Shown here one piece after another: positions 19,779-28,297 of a DNA stretch of 33,628 nt. Location: positions 1 through 33,628 of the forward strand of contig JAFWPA010000041.1 in the NCBI GenBank assembly GCA_017509685.1, given 5' to 3'. This DNA is from Bacteroidales bacterium (lineage in GTDB: Bacteria > Bacteroidota > Bacteroidia > Bacteroidales > UBA932). The notes beneath the pieces are model-generated. The model was not told where the DNA came from. It ran no database searches and saw only the letters and a program-made list of their open reading frames with translations. The number at the start of each line of letters is the position of its first letter. Within the stretch, counting starts at the first letter, position 1. Made by a program: the position numbers and the translations under genes.

Positions 19779-20936
19779 TTAGCCTTTCAAATCTTTGATC
19801 ATGGCCGATGCCACCGCGCGGGAAGCCCCTGCGCCGCCCAGCAGCGTGCGGATTTCGGCAAAATCGGCCTGCATGCGGAAGCGGTAGGCCTCGTCCTGCA
19901 CAAGACGCTCCAACTCTTCCAGGAGATTGGGGACGGTGAAGCGTTCCTGCAGCAGTTCCCGGAAGGAATAACGGTCCAGGATGAGGTTGCCCAGGGAGAC
20001 GTATTTTACCTTGATGATGCGCCGGGCGATGGCGGCGGTGATAGGATTCATCCGATAGCCAACGACCTGGGGCGTGCCGATGAGCGCCGCCTCCAGAGAG
20101 GCCGTCCCGGAATTGATGACGGCGGCCCGTGCGTGGCGCAAGGCGGCGTAGGTTTCCCCGAAGACCACCTTCACGTAGTCCCCGCGTCCGCCCAGGTACC
20201 GCTCATAATCCTTCATCGTCCGGGAAGGGGCGGCCGCCACCACAAAGACATCGTCGGGATGGGAAGCGTGCCAGGCATCGGCCATCTTCATGAAGACGGG
20301 CATCATGGTGCCGATTTCCATGCTGCGCGACCCTGCCAGCAGGGAGATGAGGGTTCTGTCCGGAAGTCCGGTACGCTTTAGGAAATCCTCCCGGGTCTCC
20401 CGAAGGGCGGGGCTCTCTTCAATGGCGTCGATGAGCGGATTGCCCGCATAGACATAGGGCACTCCCTGGCGTTGGAAGTACTCCTGCTCGAAGGGGAATA
20501 CAATGAAAAGCTTGTCCACCCAGGCCTTCAGCTTCTTCACACGGCCTTCACGAGTGCCCCAGACTTTGGGAGCAATATAATAGTACACCTTGAAACCGGC
20601 GTTGTGGGCGAATTCGGCCACCTTCAGGTTGAAGCCGGGATAGTCGATGAGAACGACCACGTCCGGTTTCCAGGCGGTAATGTCCTTCTTGCATTTATCC
20701 ATCCGCTTCAGCAGGGACGGGCCCTTGCGTATGACTTCCACCAGCCCCATGACGGCGCCGGCGCGGTAGTCTTCCACCAGGCCCTCCCCCTTCTCGTTGG
20801 CCTTATACACGGCGTCCATCAACGGTCCGCCCCAAAAGCGTATCTGCGCCTGGGGGTCTTCCAGATAGAGTCCTTTCATCAAATTGCTTCCGTGCAGGTC
20901 ACCGGAGGCTTCGCCGGCAATAATGTAGTATTTCAT
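19779..20936 (-). CDS. lpxB: Lipid-A-disaccharide synthase
   Basis: Glycosyltransferase (GT19) that joins UDP-2,3-diacylglucosamine and lipid X to form the lipid A disaccharide at the inner face of the cytoplasmic membrane. The 385-residue product has GEASGDLHGSNL (8-19). Other landmarks are YIAPKVWGTREGRVK, LAGSRSMEIG and the nucleotide-binding region with NSGTASLEAALIGTP. The length is typical. ATG 20936 is chosen over the longer frame to 20981 because the family begins directly with the Rossmann strand YYIIAGE. A -7 box (TAAATTTG, 20942-20949) lies 5 nt upstream. surE, often adjacent in Bacteroidota, is here separated from it by an oppositely oriented gene. Confidence 0.95.
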   Translation of the reverse strand: MKYYIIAGEASGDLHGSNLMKGLYLEDPQAQIRFWGGPLMDAVYKANEKGEGLVEDYRAGAVMGLVEVIRKGPSLLKRMDKCKKDITAWKPDVVVLIDYPGFNLKVAEFAHNAGFKVYYYIAPKVWGTREGRVKKLKAWVDKLFIVFPFEQEYFQRQGVPYVYAGNPLIDAIEESPALRETREDFLKRTGLPDRTLISLLAGSRSMEIGTMMPVFMKMADAWHASHPDDVFVVAAAPSRTMKDYERYLGGRGDYVKVVFGETYAALRHARAAVINSGTASLEAALIGTPQVVGYRMNPITAAIARRIIKVKYVSLGNLILDRYSFRELLQERFTVPNLLEELERLVQDEAYRFRMQADFAEIRTLLGGAGASRAVASAMIKDLKG

Positions 20937-20941
20937 GTTTA

Positions 20942-20949
20942 CAAATTTA
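20942..20949 (-). promoter_or_regulatory. -7 box upstream of lpxB
   Basis: TAAATTTG on the minus strand, 5 nt from the lpxB ATG. No -33 TTG is visible at 19-21 nt. It points away from the box at 20961-20968, with 11 nt between them. Confidence 0.45.
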
Positions 20950-20960
20950 CGAATTTTCCT

Positions 20961-20968
20961 TACATTTG
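20961..20968 (+). promoter_or_regulatory. -7 box upstream of the beta-barrel gene at 20973
   Basis: TACATTTG, 4 nt before the ATG. A partial -33 (TTT at 20938-20940) lies 20 nt upstream. A leaderless transcript is predicted. Confidence 0.5.
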
Positions 20969-20972
20969 CCTT

Positions 20973-22058
20973 ATGAAACATTTATTCCTTTCCATCACCG
21001 CCCTGGCCATGAGCCTTTCTCTGGGCGCACAGACTGTCATCCCGGAGTGGGACCTCCACTTCTGGGGCACCATCGTCAACGACGAATTCGACATCTCCAA
21101 CCAGGAACTGGCCACGTCCGGTACCATAGCCGCCGTTCGGTTGTCGCCCTATGTGGGCATCCGCATCGGCGGGAATCACCGGATTATGGGCGGCTTCGAC
21201 ATCATGAAGGACTTCGGCACCGGCTCCAACAAGCCCGTCACGGAACTGGGCGTCTGGTACCAGTACGACAACGACAAAGGCTTCACGGTGGCTGCCGGTA
21301 TCATCCCCTACTCCATTCTCAAGGGGTCCTATTCAACGCTCATCTATTCGGAGGCATCATCCTACTACGATGCCCATCTGGACGGTTTCTACCTGGGCTG
21401 GCAGAAAGAGCGTTCCAAGTACGAGGTAGGTCTTGACTGGAACGGCAAGTTCGCCCCGGACCGCCGGGAAGAATTCAATGTCTTCAGCGCCGGTACCGGC
21501 TGGATAACCCCCTGGCTGGCCCTGTGTTGGGAAGGAATGTTCCACCACTATGCCAGCAGCGGCGCCGTGCAGGGCGTGGTAGACGACCACATACTCCATC
21601 CTTACGTGCAACTCGAGTTCTCCTCCATCCTTCCCCTGGACCGCCTGGAGTTTTCCCTGGGCGGCATCGTGGGCTATCAGATGGACCGCCGCAAGGACGA
21701 ACGCAAGATCCCCAAGGGCGCCGACCTCGTAATCGACGTCAGCAAATGGGGCTTCGGCTTACGCAATCAGTTCTACTACGGCCAGAGCCAGGCTCCCTTC
21801 TACCACTCCACCGACGCTTCCGGTGCCGAATACGGCTCCGGCCTCTATATGCGTTCCAGCTACTGGCAAATCCGCAAAGACGGCCAGTGGGGTCTTTATG
21901 ACCGCCTGGAGGCCTACTGGAGCAAGTCCTTCCTCAACGACTACGTCAGTCTGGGCGTCCACGCCGTCTTCCACTTTGACTACCTGGGCATCCTGGGCTT
22001 CCAGCAGATCGTCTCCGCCAAGGTCAACCTGGAAAACAAGCGCTTCCGCAAGAACTAG
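20973..22058 (+). CDS. Outer-membrane beta-barrel protein of unknown function
   Basis: 361 residues with a signal peptide (MKHLFLSITALAMSLSLGAQ). Alternating polar and aromatic strands follow throughout, with many Tyr/Trp-rich turns (WYQYDNDKGF, YLGWQKERSKYEVGLDW). This is the pattern of a porin-like barrel of about 14-16 strands. The last residues (FRKN) do not end in the usual aromatic residue, so the barrel call is moderate. No named family is recognised. It lies on the opposite strand between surE and lpxB. Its TAG stop shares the tetranucleotide CTAG with the surE stop, so the two coding regions overlap tail to tail by 3 nt. Confidence 0.7.
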   Translation: MKHLFLSITALAMSLSLGAQTVIPEWDLHFWGTIVNDEFDISNQELATSGTIAAVRLSPYVGIRIGGNHRIMGGFDIMKDFGTGSNKPVTELGVWYQYDNDKGFTVAAGIIPYSILKGSYSTLIYSEASSYYDAHLDGFYLGWQKERSKYEVGLDWNGKFAPDRREEFNVFSAGTGWITPWLALCWEGMFHHYASSGAVQGVVDDHILHPYVQLEFSSILPLDRLEFSLGGIVGYQMDRRKDERKIPKGADLVIDVSKWGFGLRNQFYYGQSQAPFYHSTDASGAEYGSGLYMRSSYWQIRKDGQWGLYDRLEAYWSKSFLNDYVSLGVHAVFHFDYLGILGFQQIVSAKVNLENKRFRKN

Positions 22059-22885
22059 AAATCCAGAGCTTTCAGGCGTTTGACTTCTTCTTTGTCGGTC
22101 ATGAAGGAGCTGAGGGGGGTGATGGTGATCCAGCCCTGGTCCAGCAGAAGGTGGTCGGCTTTGTCAGGGTCTTGGTCGTCGTTCACGAAGGTGCCGCGCA
22201 TGAGGACGGCCTTTTCGCCCTCTTCCAGGTTCACGCGGTAGTGCTGCCAGAAGAAGTTGTGGCCTAAATCGTCGCTCACGCGGCTTTCGTCCCAGGGTTC
22301 AAACTCCTTGATCCAGTGGCCGGCGTCCTGGCGGGCGATGCGGATGCCTTTGATCTGGTCTTTGGGGATAGCCGGGAAGTTAATATTATAGTATAAGCCG
22401 GGACGGTTGGCCGGCCAGTTGTCCAACAGCTTTCTCATGATGCCGGGCAGGAGTTCCTCCACCACGGAGAAGTCGGGGTCCGGACTGATGTCGCACAGGG
22501 ATACGCCGATGGCCTTGCACCCGTTGATGACGGCTTCCTCAGCCGCGCCCAGGGTACCGCTGTAATTGGCCGCCGTGGAGGCGTTGGTGCCGTGGTTGAT
22601 GCCGGTGACCACCAGGTCCGGGTCCCGGTTTTCATACTTGTATTCCAGGCCGAATTTCACGCACGAGGCCGGCGTGGCGTCCAGGTAGGTCCATCGGCCC
22701 GGACCTTCTTCCGGAAGGTCCTTGTAGGCCAGTTGCTTCACGCCCAGGGACACCGCCATGGACGTGGCGCTCTGGTGAAACTTGGGGGCGACTACGGTCA
22801 CTTCCCCGAACTGCGCCATCACACGGGCCAATACGTGGATACCGGAAGCCTTGTATCCGTCATCGTTGGAAATCAGAATCTTCAT
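22055..22885 (-). CDS. surE: 5'/3'-nucleotidase SurE
   Basis: Metal-dependent phosphatase that dephosphorylates nucleoside monophosphates. The 276-residue product begins MKILISNDDGYKASGI with the metal-binding Asn7-Asp8-Asp9. It also carries SGTLGAAEEA and the GINHGTN segment with metal-binding Asn/His. The start is the ATG at 22885; a TTG at 22894 in the same frame lies inside the -7 box and is rejected. The C-terminus overlaps the stop of the converging beta-barrel gene (shared CTAG). lpxB lies further along the same strand beyond that gene. Confidence 0.95.
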   Translation of the reverse strand: MKILISNDDGYKASGIHVLARVMAQFGEVTVVAPKFHQSATSMAVSLGVKQLAYKDLPEEGPGRWTYLDATPASCVKFGLEYKYENRDPDLVVTGINHGTNASTAANYSGTLGAAEEAVINGCKAIGVSLCDISPDPDFSVVEELLPGIMRKLLDNWPANRPGLYYNINFPAIPKDQIKGIRIARQDAGHWIKEFEPWDESRVSDDLGHNFFWQHYRVNLEEGEKAVLMRGTFVNDDQDPDKADHLLLDQGWITITPLSSFMTDKEEVKRLKALDF

Positions 22886-22891
22886 AACGTA

Positions 22892-22899
22892 CAAAGATA
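22892..22899 (-). promoter_or_regulatory. -7 box upstream of surE
   Basis: TATCTTTG on the minus strand, 6 nt from the surE ATG. No clear -33 TTG is seen. A leaderless or nearly leaderless mRNA is predicted. Confidence 0.5.
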
Positions 22900-22920
22900 C
22901 GGATTTTTTGCGTGGAACGC

Positions 22921-22951
22921 TTGTTTCTTTGAAGGAAATCCCGTATTTTTG
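22921..22951 (+). promoter_or_regulatory. Promoter of tRNA-Ala
   Basis: TTG (22921-22923), 20 nt, TATTTTTG (22944-22951). The predicted transcript starts within a few bases of the tRNA 5' end at 22963. Confidence 0.7.
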
Positions 22952-22962
22952 CAGTCCTTTTC

Positions 22963-23036
22963 GGGGTATTAGCTCAGTTGGCTAGAGCGATAGGTTCGCA
23001 ATCTATAGGTCAGGGGTTCGACTCCCCTATACTCCA
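22963..23036 (+). tRNA. tRNA-Ala (anticodon CGC)
   Basis: A complete cloverleaf can be folded. The acceptor stem GGGGTAT/ATACTCC contains the G3-U70 wobble pair that is the alanine identity element. The D stem is GCTC/GAGC, the anticodon stem ATAGG/TCTAT has loop TTCGCAA (anticodon CGC at 22997-22999), and the T arm is AGGGG-TTCGACT-CCCCT. The discriminator is A, and CCA is not encoded. It reads GCG codons. Confidence 0.95.
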
Positions 23037-23037
23037 C

Positions 23038-23068
23038 AAAAAAGCTCGGCAAACAGCCGAGCTTTTTT
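23038..23068. terminator. Two-way intrinsic terminator shared by tRNA-Ala and the hydrolase gene
   Basis: Stem GCTCGGC (23044-23050) / GCCGAGC (23056-23062) with loop AAACA. It is flanked by an A-run on the left and a T-run (23063-23068) on the right, so it works on both strands. It lies 7 nt after the tRNA and just before the TAA (23070-23072) of the minus-strand hydrolase gene. Confidence 0.9.
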
Positions 23069-23069
23069 G

Positions 23070-24335
23070 TTATTGTTCCTTAAATATCTCCTTGAGAAAC
23101 TCTTCGAGCATCTGTGCGACGTTCTCTTCGTTCAGCAGCCAGAAATCGAAGCCATATTTATTGATGAGTGTGTCGAAAATGATCAGGGCAAAATCAATGG
23201 CGCCGTTTTCGTGCGCAGGCATATCTTCCATCCACGTGATGTCCCCGACGACGGTTTCCGTGATGTCTTCCTTGCTCAGGCCGAGCGTATTCACCAGATA
23301 ATCATACAGATTGACCTGGTTAACCGGCGGTACGGTGATGTCCTTCTTGTGGTGGATGAGGGCGATACGGGCACCCTTGGCGGGCCGCCAGGTTTTGGCC
23401 AGGTTCTCTTTTTCAAGGGCTTGCATCAGTTTCTGGGAAACCTCAGATTTCATATCCTGAATTTCCGTGCTGGCGAAGTTGGAAAAACTCAGGGAGCCAA
23501 TCATCTTATCAATTTCCTGCTGAGTGTAATTCTTGCTCAGGAGCCAGTCGTCTGCGTGTGCAAGGGCGTCACCCCTTAACAGCCTGTCGCGGGAATAACC
23601 CAGTTGGTAGTACTCGTTGAAGGCCAGCATAACACTGATAATGGTGGAAGGCATGCCGGAGATGTCCGTCTGGGTCATCTCTCTGTACGTAGCAGGCATA
23701 TCGTACGGGCCGCCGCCGGCAAAGGAATGGGTGATTTTGATGTCCGGATACTTTTCTGCCACCAACTTCTCTACAGCCACGGTTGTCTGGCCACCCTGGG
23801 AGTAGCCCAGATTGAATAGGTAGTTTTTGCTCTCATCCATCGAAATATTGATGCTGGGGAAGAGCTCTCGGGCGGCGAGGAGGCAGTCAATGCTGGCCTG
23901 TGCATTGACAGAGCCCACACAGTATGCCTGGTTTTTGTCTTCCGTGCACCCAAAGCCGTAATAGTCGGCCGAAACTCCGACCATATGGCTGCCCACCACG
24001 AACTTCTGAATCATAAGGTCTCCCTTGGAGGGGCACTGGTCCTTACGATATACGGTGAAATGATTGACAAGCACCACGCCCACGGCCGGCGCCTTTCCAT
24101 CCTTGATTTCGTCGCCCACGGTAATGGCACCGGAAAGGGTGACAGGATTGCCGAACGGGTCGGTGGAAGGGTATTCGATATTATAGGCGGTCATCTTGTC
24201 CTCGGGGTAATACTTGGTTCCCGTAATCTTTGCGGCAGGCAACTTCTGGCCGCTGTCGTCCTTGTTACAGGAGACAAGGCCCAGGGTCAAAACGGTACCG
24301 AGCAGCGCGGAGAGAAGGTAAAAAGCTTTTTTCAT
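23070..24335 (-). CDS. Lipoprotein alpha/beta hydrolase, secretory-lipase-like
   Basis: 421 residues with a lipoprotein signal: hydrophobic stretch, then lipobox LVSC with Cys23. It is therefore predicted to be anchored to a membrane outside the cytoplasm. The nucleophile elbow is GYSQGG with Ser179. A likely acid residue lies in HHKKDITVPP and a His in EDMPAHENG. The arrangement resembles secreted lipases and esterases of the alpha/beta-hydrolase superfamily; the substrate is unknown. Its base composition looks more AT-rich than the genes around it, and it sits directly 3' of a tRNA gene, so recent acquisition is possible. It ends at a terminator shared with the tRNA. Confidence 0.78.
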   Translation of the reverse strand: MKKAFYLLSALLGTVLTLGLVSCNKDDSGQKLPAAKITGTKYYPEDKMTAYNIEYPSTDPFGNPVTLSGAITVGDEIKDGKAPAVGVVLVNHFTVYRKDQCPSKGDLMIQKFVVGSHMVGVSADYYGFGCTEDKNQAYCVGSVNAQASIDCLLAARELFPSINISMDESKNYLFNLGYSQGGQTTVAVEKLVAEKYPDIKITHSFAGGGPYDMPATYREMTQTDISGMPSTIISVMLAFNEYYQLGYSRDRLLRGDALAHADDWLLSKNYTQQEIDKMIGSLSFSNFASTEIQDMKSEVSQKLMQALEKENLAKTWRPAKGARIALIHHKKDITVPPVNQVNLYDYLVNTLGLSKEDITETVVGDITWMEDMPAHENGAIDFALIIFDTLINKYGFDFWLLNEENVAQMLEEFLKEIFKEQ

Positions 24336-24371
24336 ACAAATATTTGGTTAGTTGTTTGATCTACAGATTTT

Positions 24372-24379
24372 CAAAGATA
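24372..24379 (-). promoter_or_regulatory. -7 box upstream of the lipoprotein hydrolase gene
   Basis: TATCTTTG on the minus strand, 36 nt upstream of the ATG at 24335. No convincing -33 TTG is seen. Confidence 0.45.
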
Positions 24380-24411
24380 ATCATTTCTCGGAAAATCATA
24401 CTGTTTTTTAC

Positions 24412-24443
24412 AAAAAAAAAAGACCGGCTCAAAAGAGTCGGTC
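24412..24443 (-). terminator. Intrinsic terminator of gapA
   Basis: On the minus strand, stem GACCGACTC / GAGCCGGTC (24422-24430 with 24435-24443, one G-U pair) with a TTTT loop. A run of ten T follows (24412-24421). It lies 24 nt beyond the gapA stop. Confidence 0.9.
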
Positions 24444-24467
24444 CTTTCATTTAGTTCAGAAGCAAAC

Positions 24468-25475
<1,008 letters not shown>

Positions 25476-25518
25476 TTAATTTATTGTTTGTTAAACATTA
25501 TTGCTTTCAAAAGCGGTG

Positions 25519-25526
25519 CAAATTTA
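25519..25526 (-). promoter_or_regulatory. -7 box of gapA
   Basis: TAAATTTG on the minus strand, 52 nt upstream of the ATG. A GTG instead of TTG stands at the -33 position (25547-25549, 20 nt away), inside the terminator of the upstream gmhA unit. Confidence 0.55.
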
Positions 25527-25527
25527 C

Positions 25528-25562
25528 AAAAAAAATCCGATAATATCACAGATATTACCGAA
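25528..25562 (-). terminator. Intrinsic terminator of the ompW-like/gmhA unit
   Basis: On the minus strand, a 12-bp stem with two G-U pairs (25551-25562 with 25536-25547) around loop TGT, then eight T (25528-25535). It lies 12 nt past the gmhA stop and directly abuts the gapA promoter. Confidence 0.85.
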
Positions 25563-25574
25563 TAAAAAAACATT

Positions 25575-26177
25575 TTAACATCCAGAAAAATTTTCACCGC
25601 CGAACAGGCTGCGCTCTACGATGTCGCACAGGATATGGCCCACCAGCGTCTGGCATTCCTGGATGCGCGGCGTATCCGTGGAAGGGATGCGGATCACGTG
25701 GTCGTAACCGTCCATGGGGCAGGGCGCGCCGCCCACAACGGCCACCGTCGTCACCCCCTTCTCCCGGCAGGCCTCCAGCGCCTTCATCAGGTTGGCCGAT
25801 TTTCCCGAGGTGGAAATGCCCACGAACACGTCTCCGGGGGCCGCGCAGGCAATGATCTGGCGGTAAAACACCTGATCGTAGCCATAGTCGTTGCCGATGG
25901 CGGTGAGGATGGACGTATCCACCGTGAGGGCCATGGCGGGAAGGCCGGAGCGGTTGAGCCGGAACTTGTTCACCAGCTCGGCCGCCATATGCTGGGCATC
26001 GGCCGCAGAACCGCCGTTGCCCGCCCACAGGGATTTCCCGCCGGCGCGATAGGTTTTCACCAGCAGGGCCGCCACCGCCGCCACCGCTTCCATGGCCTTT
26101 TCATCGGCCAGGAAGTCTTCCTTCACCCGGGCCGATGCGGCCACCTGCCCTTTAACGAAGTCTTTGAGATTGTTCAC
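25575..26177 (-). CDS. gmhA: Phosphoheptose isomerase (sedoheptulose 7-phosphate isomerase)
   Basis: SIS-domain enzyme making D-glycero-D-manno-heptose 7-phosphate for lipopolysaccharide or S-layer/capsule heptose. From GTG 26177 it has 200 residues. It contains AGNGGSAADAQHMAAELVN and then ISTSGKSANL for phosphate binding. A C-terminal helix QECQTLVGHILCD carries the Gln and His expected at the active site and zinc ligands. The in-frame TTG at 26186 is the alternative start. GTG 26177 is preferred because it overlaps the upstream stop as TAGTG, like the TAATG of clpP-clpX. The following terminator closes the unit. Confidence 0.9.
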   Translation of the reverse strand: MNNLKDFVKGQVAASARVKEDFLADEKAMEAVAAVAALLVKTYRAGGKSLWAGNGGSAADAQHMAAELVNKFRLNRSGLPAMALTVDTSILTAIGNDYGYDQVFYRQIIACAAPGDVFVGISTSGKSANLMKALEACREKGVTTVAVVGGAPCPMDGYDHVIRIPSTDTPRIQECQTLVGHILCDIVERSLFGGENFSGC

Positions 26178-26650
26178 TAGAAGCAATAGTAAACGCCCAG
26201 GGTGCTGCCCGTATTCAGAGTGAAACCGAAAGTGCCGCGATAGTAACCCAAAGAGGCCACGTGGGCCACGATGGACCAGTTGTCGGTGAGGTTCACGGCC
26301 AGGCCGGGACGGACACCGATACCCCAGGTGGTAACAGTGGGCTCACCGGTTTCCCAAACATTGCTGAGATTGAAATGGGCGTCGCCGAAGAAACGTACAG
26401 GGCCCACTTCGGCGAAATAGAAGCGGAAATAAGGGTCTACGGAAAGCACGGTTTCGCCGGATTCCAGGCCAAGGCCGATGGAACCGCCCACCGCCATATT
26501 GTCATTGATGTTATAACCTACTTCAGGGGCGATGCTGAAAGCGGCGCCTGCGCCGGTGCCGATGAAACTGAGGCCACCGCCAACATAGAGCTGAGCCTTA
26601 GCCGTAAAGGCCATCATGGCCAGCACAAGTACGAGAATTACTTTTTTCAT
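26177..26650 (-). CDS. Small outer-membrane beta-barrel protein
   Basis: 157 residues with a signal peptide (MKKVILVLVLAMMAFTAKAQ). Eight alternating strands rich in Gly and aromatic residues follow (LYVGGGLSFIG, FSIAPEVGYNI, VDPYFRFYFAEVG, LGVYYCF), ending in Phe. The size and C-terminal aromatic residue suit an 8-stranded OmpW/OmpX-like barrel of the type common in Bacteroidota. The function is unknown. It is expressed from the promoter at 26689-26718, and gmhA starts on its stop codon. Confidence 0.82.
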   Translation of the reverse strand: MKKVILVLVLAMMAFTAKAQLYVGGGLSFIGTGAGAAFSIAPEVGYNINDNMAVGGSIGLGLESGETVLSVDPYFRFYFAEVGPVRFFGDAHFNLSNVWETGEPTVTTWGIGVRPGLAVNLTDNWSIVAHVASLGYYRGTFGFTLNTGSTLGVYYCF

Positions 26651-26688
26651 ATCAAAAAGGTTTTAGTTGATTTCACGTTTACAAAAGA

Positions 26689-26718
26689 CAAATTTAGCCA
26701 TTATTTTCTATTCTGCAA
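26689..26718 (-). promoter_or_regulatory. Promoter of the small beta-barrel gene and gmhA
   Basis: On the minus strand, TTG (26716-26718), 19 nt, TAAATTTG (26689-26696), then 38 nt to the ATG at 26650. Confidence 0.7.
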
Positions 26719-26745
26719 AACCTTTCCCATTCGGCACTTTTTTAC

Positions 26746-26753
26746 TATCTTTG
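26746..26753 (+). promoter_or_regulatory. -7 box upstream of rnhA-pdxA-WYL-S9
   Basis: TATCTTTG, 20 nt before the GTG at 26774, with a partial -33 (TTT at 26723-26725) 20 nt upstream. Confidence 0.6.
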
Positions 26754-26773
26754 TAGGTCAAACCCATACGTGC

Positions 26774-27250
26774 GTGGAACAAAAACCGGCCATATATCTT
26801 TTCACCGACGGGGCGGCCAGCGGCAACCCCGGCCCGGGCGGATACGGCATCGTCCTCCGCTGCGGCACCTATGAAAAAGAGCTGTCCGGCGGCTTCGCCT
26901 GCACCACCAACAACCGGATGGAACTGCTGGCGGTGATCATCGGCCTGGAACAGATCAAATGGGACAACGCCGAAGTACACGTGGTGAGCGACTCCTCCTA
27001 CGTGGTGAAGGCTCTCAACGAAGGCTGGCTGGAGAACTGGAAGCGTACGGGGTTCAAGAAAAAGAAGAACGTGGACCTGTGGCTGCGCTTCGACGCCGTG
27101 TACAGCCGCCACCGCGTGGCCTTCCACTGGATCAAAGGACACGCCGGGCACCCCGAAAACGAGCGCTGCGACGCCCTGGCCGTGGCGGCCTACCACCAGA
27201 CCAACCTGCCGGAAGACACCGGCTACATAGCAGAAACACAACTTTTATAA
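26774..27250 (+). CDS. rnhA: Ribonuclease HI
   Basis: Cleaves RNA in RNA-DNA hybrids during replication and R-loop removal. From the GTG at 26774 it has 158 residues. It contains the four catalytic carboxylates: Asp12 in FTDGAASGNPGPGG, Glu50 in NNRMELLA, Asp73 in VVSDSSYV and Asp133 in NERCDALA. His123 lies in the flexible loop (KGHAGH). The basic-protrusion segment (WLENWKRTGFKKKKN) is present. The start is inferred, because no ATG lies between the -7 box and the conserved first strand. It is the first gene of the unit, with pdxA 2 nt downstream. Confidence 0.93.
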   Translation: MEQKPAIYLFTDGAASGNPGPGGYGIVLRCGTYEKELSGGFACTTNNRMELLAVIIGLEQIKWDNAEVHVVSDSSYVVKALNEGWLENWKRTGFKKKKNVDLWLRFDAVYSRHRVAFHWIKGHAGHPENERCDALAVAAYHQTNLPEDTGYIAETQLL

Positions 27251-27252
27251 AT

Positions 27253-28293
27253 ATGGCACTCCCTAAACTCGTCGTTGGCATCACGCAAGGTGACAGCAAC
27301 GGCATCGGATACGAAGTAATCATCAAATCCCTCTCGGACGAACGCATCCTGGACTCTTTTACGCCCGTGATTTACGGCTCGTCCAAACTGATGGGATTCT
27401 ACCGCAAGACGGTACATAACATCGGCCCCATGGACATCAACGTCATCCAGTCCGCGGCCGATGCCAAGCAGAAGAAAATCAACCTGGTGAACTGCCTGCC
27501 GGACAACATCTACGCAGAGCCCGGGCAAAGCACCCCCGACAGCGCCAAGGCAGCCATCAAGTCGCTGGAAATGGCCGTGAAGGACCTCAAGGACGGCCAG
27601 ATAGACGTGCTGGTCACGGCCCCCATCAACAAGCGCGCCATGAACGCCGAGGGCTTCTCCAACACCGGCCACACGGAATACCTGCAGCGGGAATTCGGTG
27701 TGGACGACGTCACCATGATCATGGTGAGTTCCCGCCTCAAGATAGGCGTGGTCACCGGCCACATTCCCCTGCGGGAAGTCTCCAAGTCCCTCACCAAGGA
27801 CAGCATCCTGGGCAAACTGCGCATCATGAAATCGTCCCTGGAGCGGGACTTCGGCGTGAACGATCCCAAGATTGCCGTCCTGGGCCTGAACCCCCACTGC
27901 GGAGACGGCGGCCTGCTGGGAGACGAAGAGCAGAACATCATCCTGCCGGCCGTGCAGGAGGCGCAGGCCGAAGGCATACAGGCTTTCGGTCCCTACTCCC
28001 CCGACGGTTTCTTCGGCCTGGGCAACTATACCCGTTTCGACGCCACGCTGGCCATGTATCACGACCAAGGCCTGGCGCCCTTCAAGGCCATCGCCTTCTC
28101 CGACGGCGTCAACTTCACCGCCGGCCTCCCCATCGTGCGCACCTCGCCGGACCACGGCACCGCCTACGAAATGGCCGGCCGGGACGAAGCCGACCCGCGT
28201 TCCATGATGAGCGCCATCTACACCGCCATCGACATCTTCCGCAAGCGGCTGCAGTACGACACCCTGCAGGAAGGCCGCCTGAACAAGCGGTAG
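27253..28293 (+). CDS. pdxA: 4-hydroxythreonine-4-phosphate dehydrogenase
   Basis: Oxidises 4-phosphohydroxy-L-threonine in the DXP-dependent pyridoxal 5'-phosphate pathway. The 346-residue product begins with GITQGDSNGIGYEVI and contains VTAPINKRAMNAEG. The metal-binding histidines are in NTGHTEYL and MYHDQGLAPFK. LGLNPHCGDGG also matches the family. The length is typical for Bacteroidota. It lies 2 nt after rnhA and 4 nt before the WYL regulator gene, so it is co-transcribed with both. Confidence 0.95.
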   Translation: MALPKLVVGITQGDSNGIGYEVIIKSLSDERILDSFTPVIYGSSKLMGFYRKTVHNIGPMDINVIQSAADAKQKKINLVNCLPDNIYAEPGQSTPDSAKAAIKSLEMAVKDLKDGQIDVLVTAPINKRAMNAEGFSNTGHTEYLQREFGVDDVTMIMVSSRLKIGVVTGHIPLREVSKSLTKDSILGKLRIMKSSLERDFGVNDPKIAVLGLNPHCGDGGLLGDEEQNIILPAVQEAQAEGIQAFGPYSPDGFFGLGNYTRFDATLAMYHDQGLAPFKAIAFSDGVNFTAGLPIVRTSPDHGTAYEMAGRDEADPRSMMSAIYTAIDIFRKRLQYDTLQEGRLNKR

Positions 28294-28297
28294 CGCC

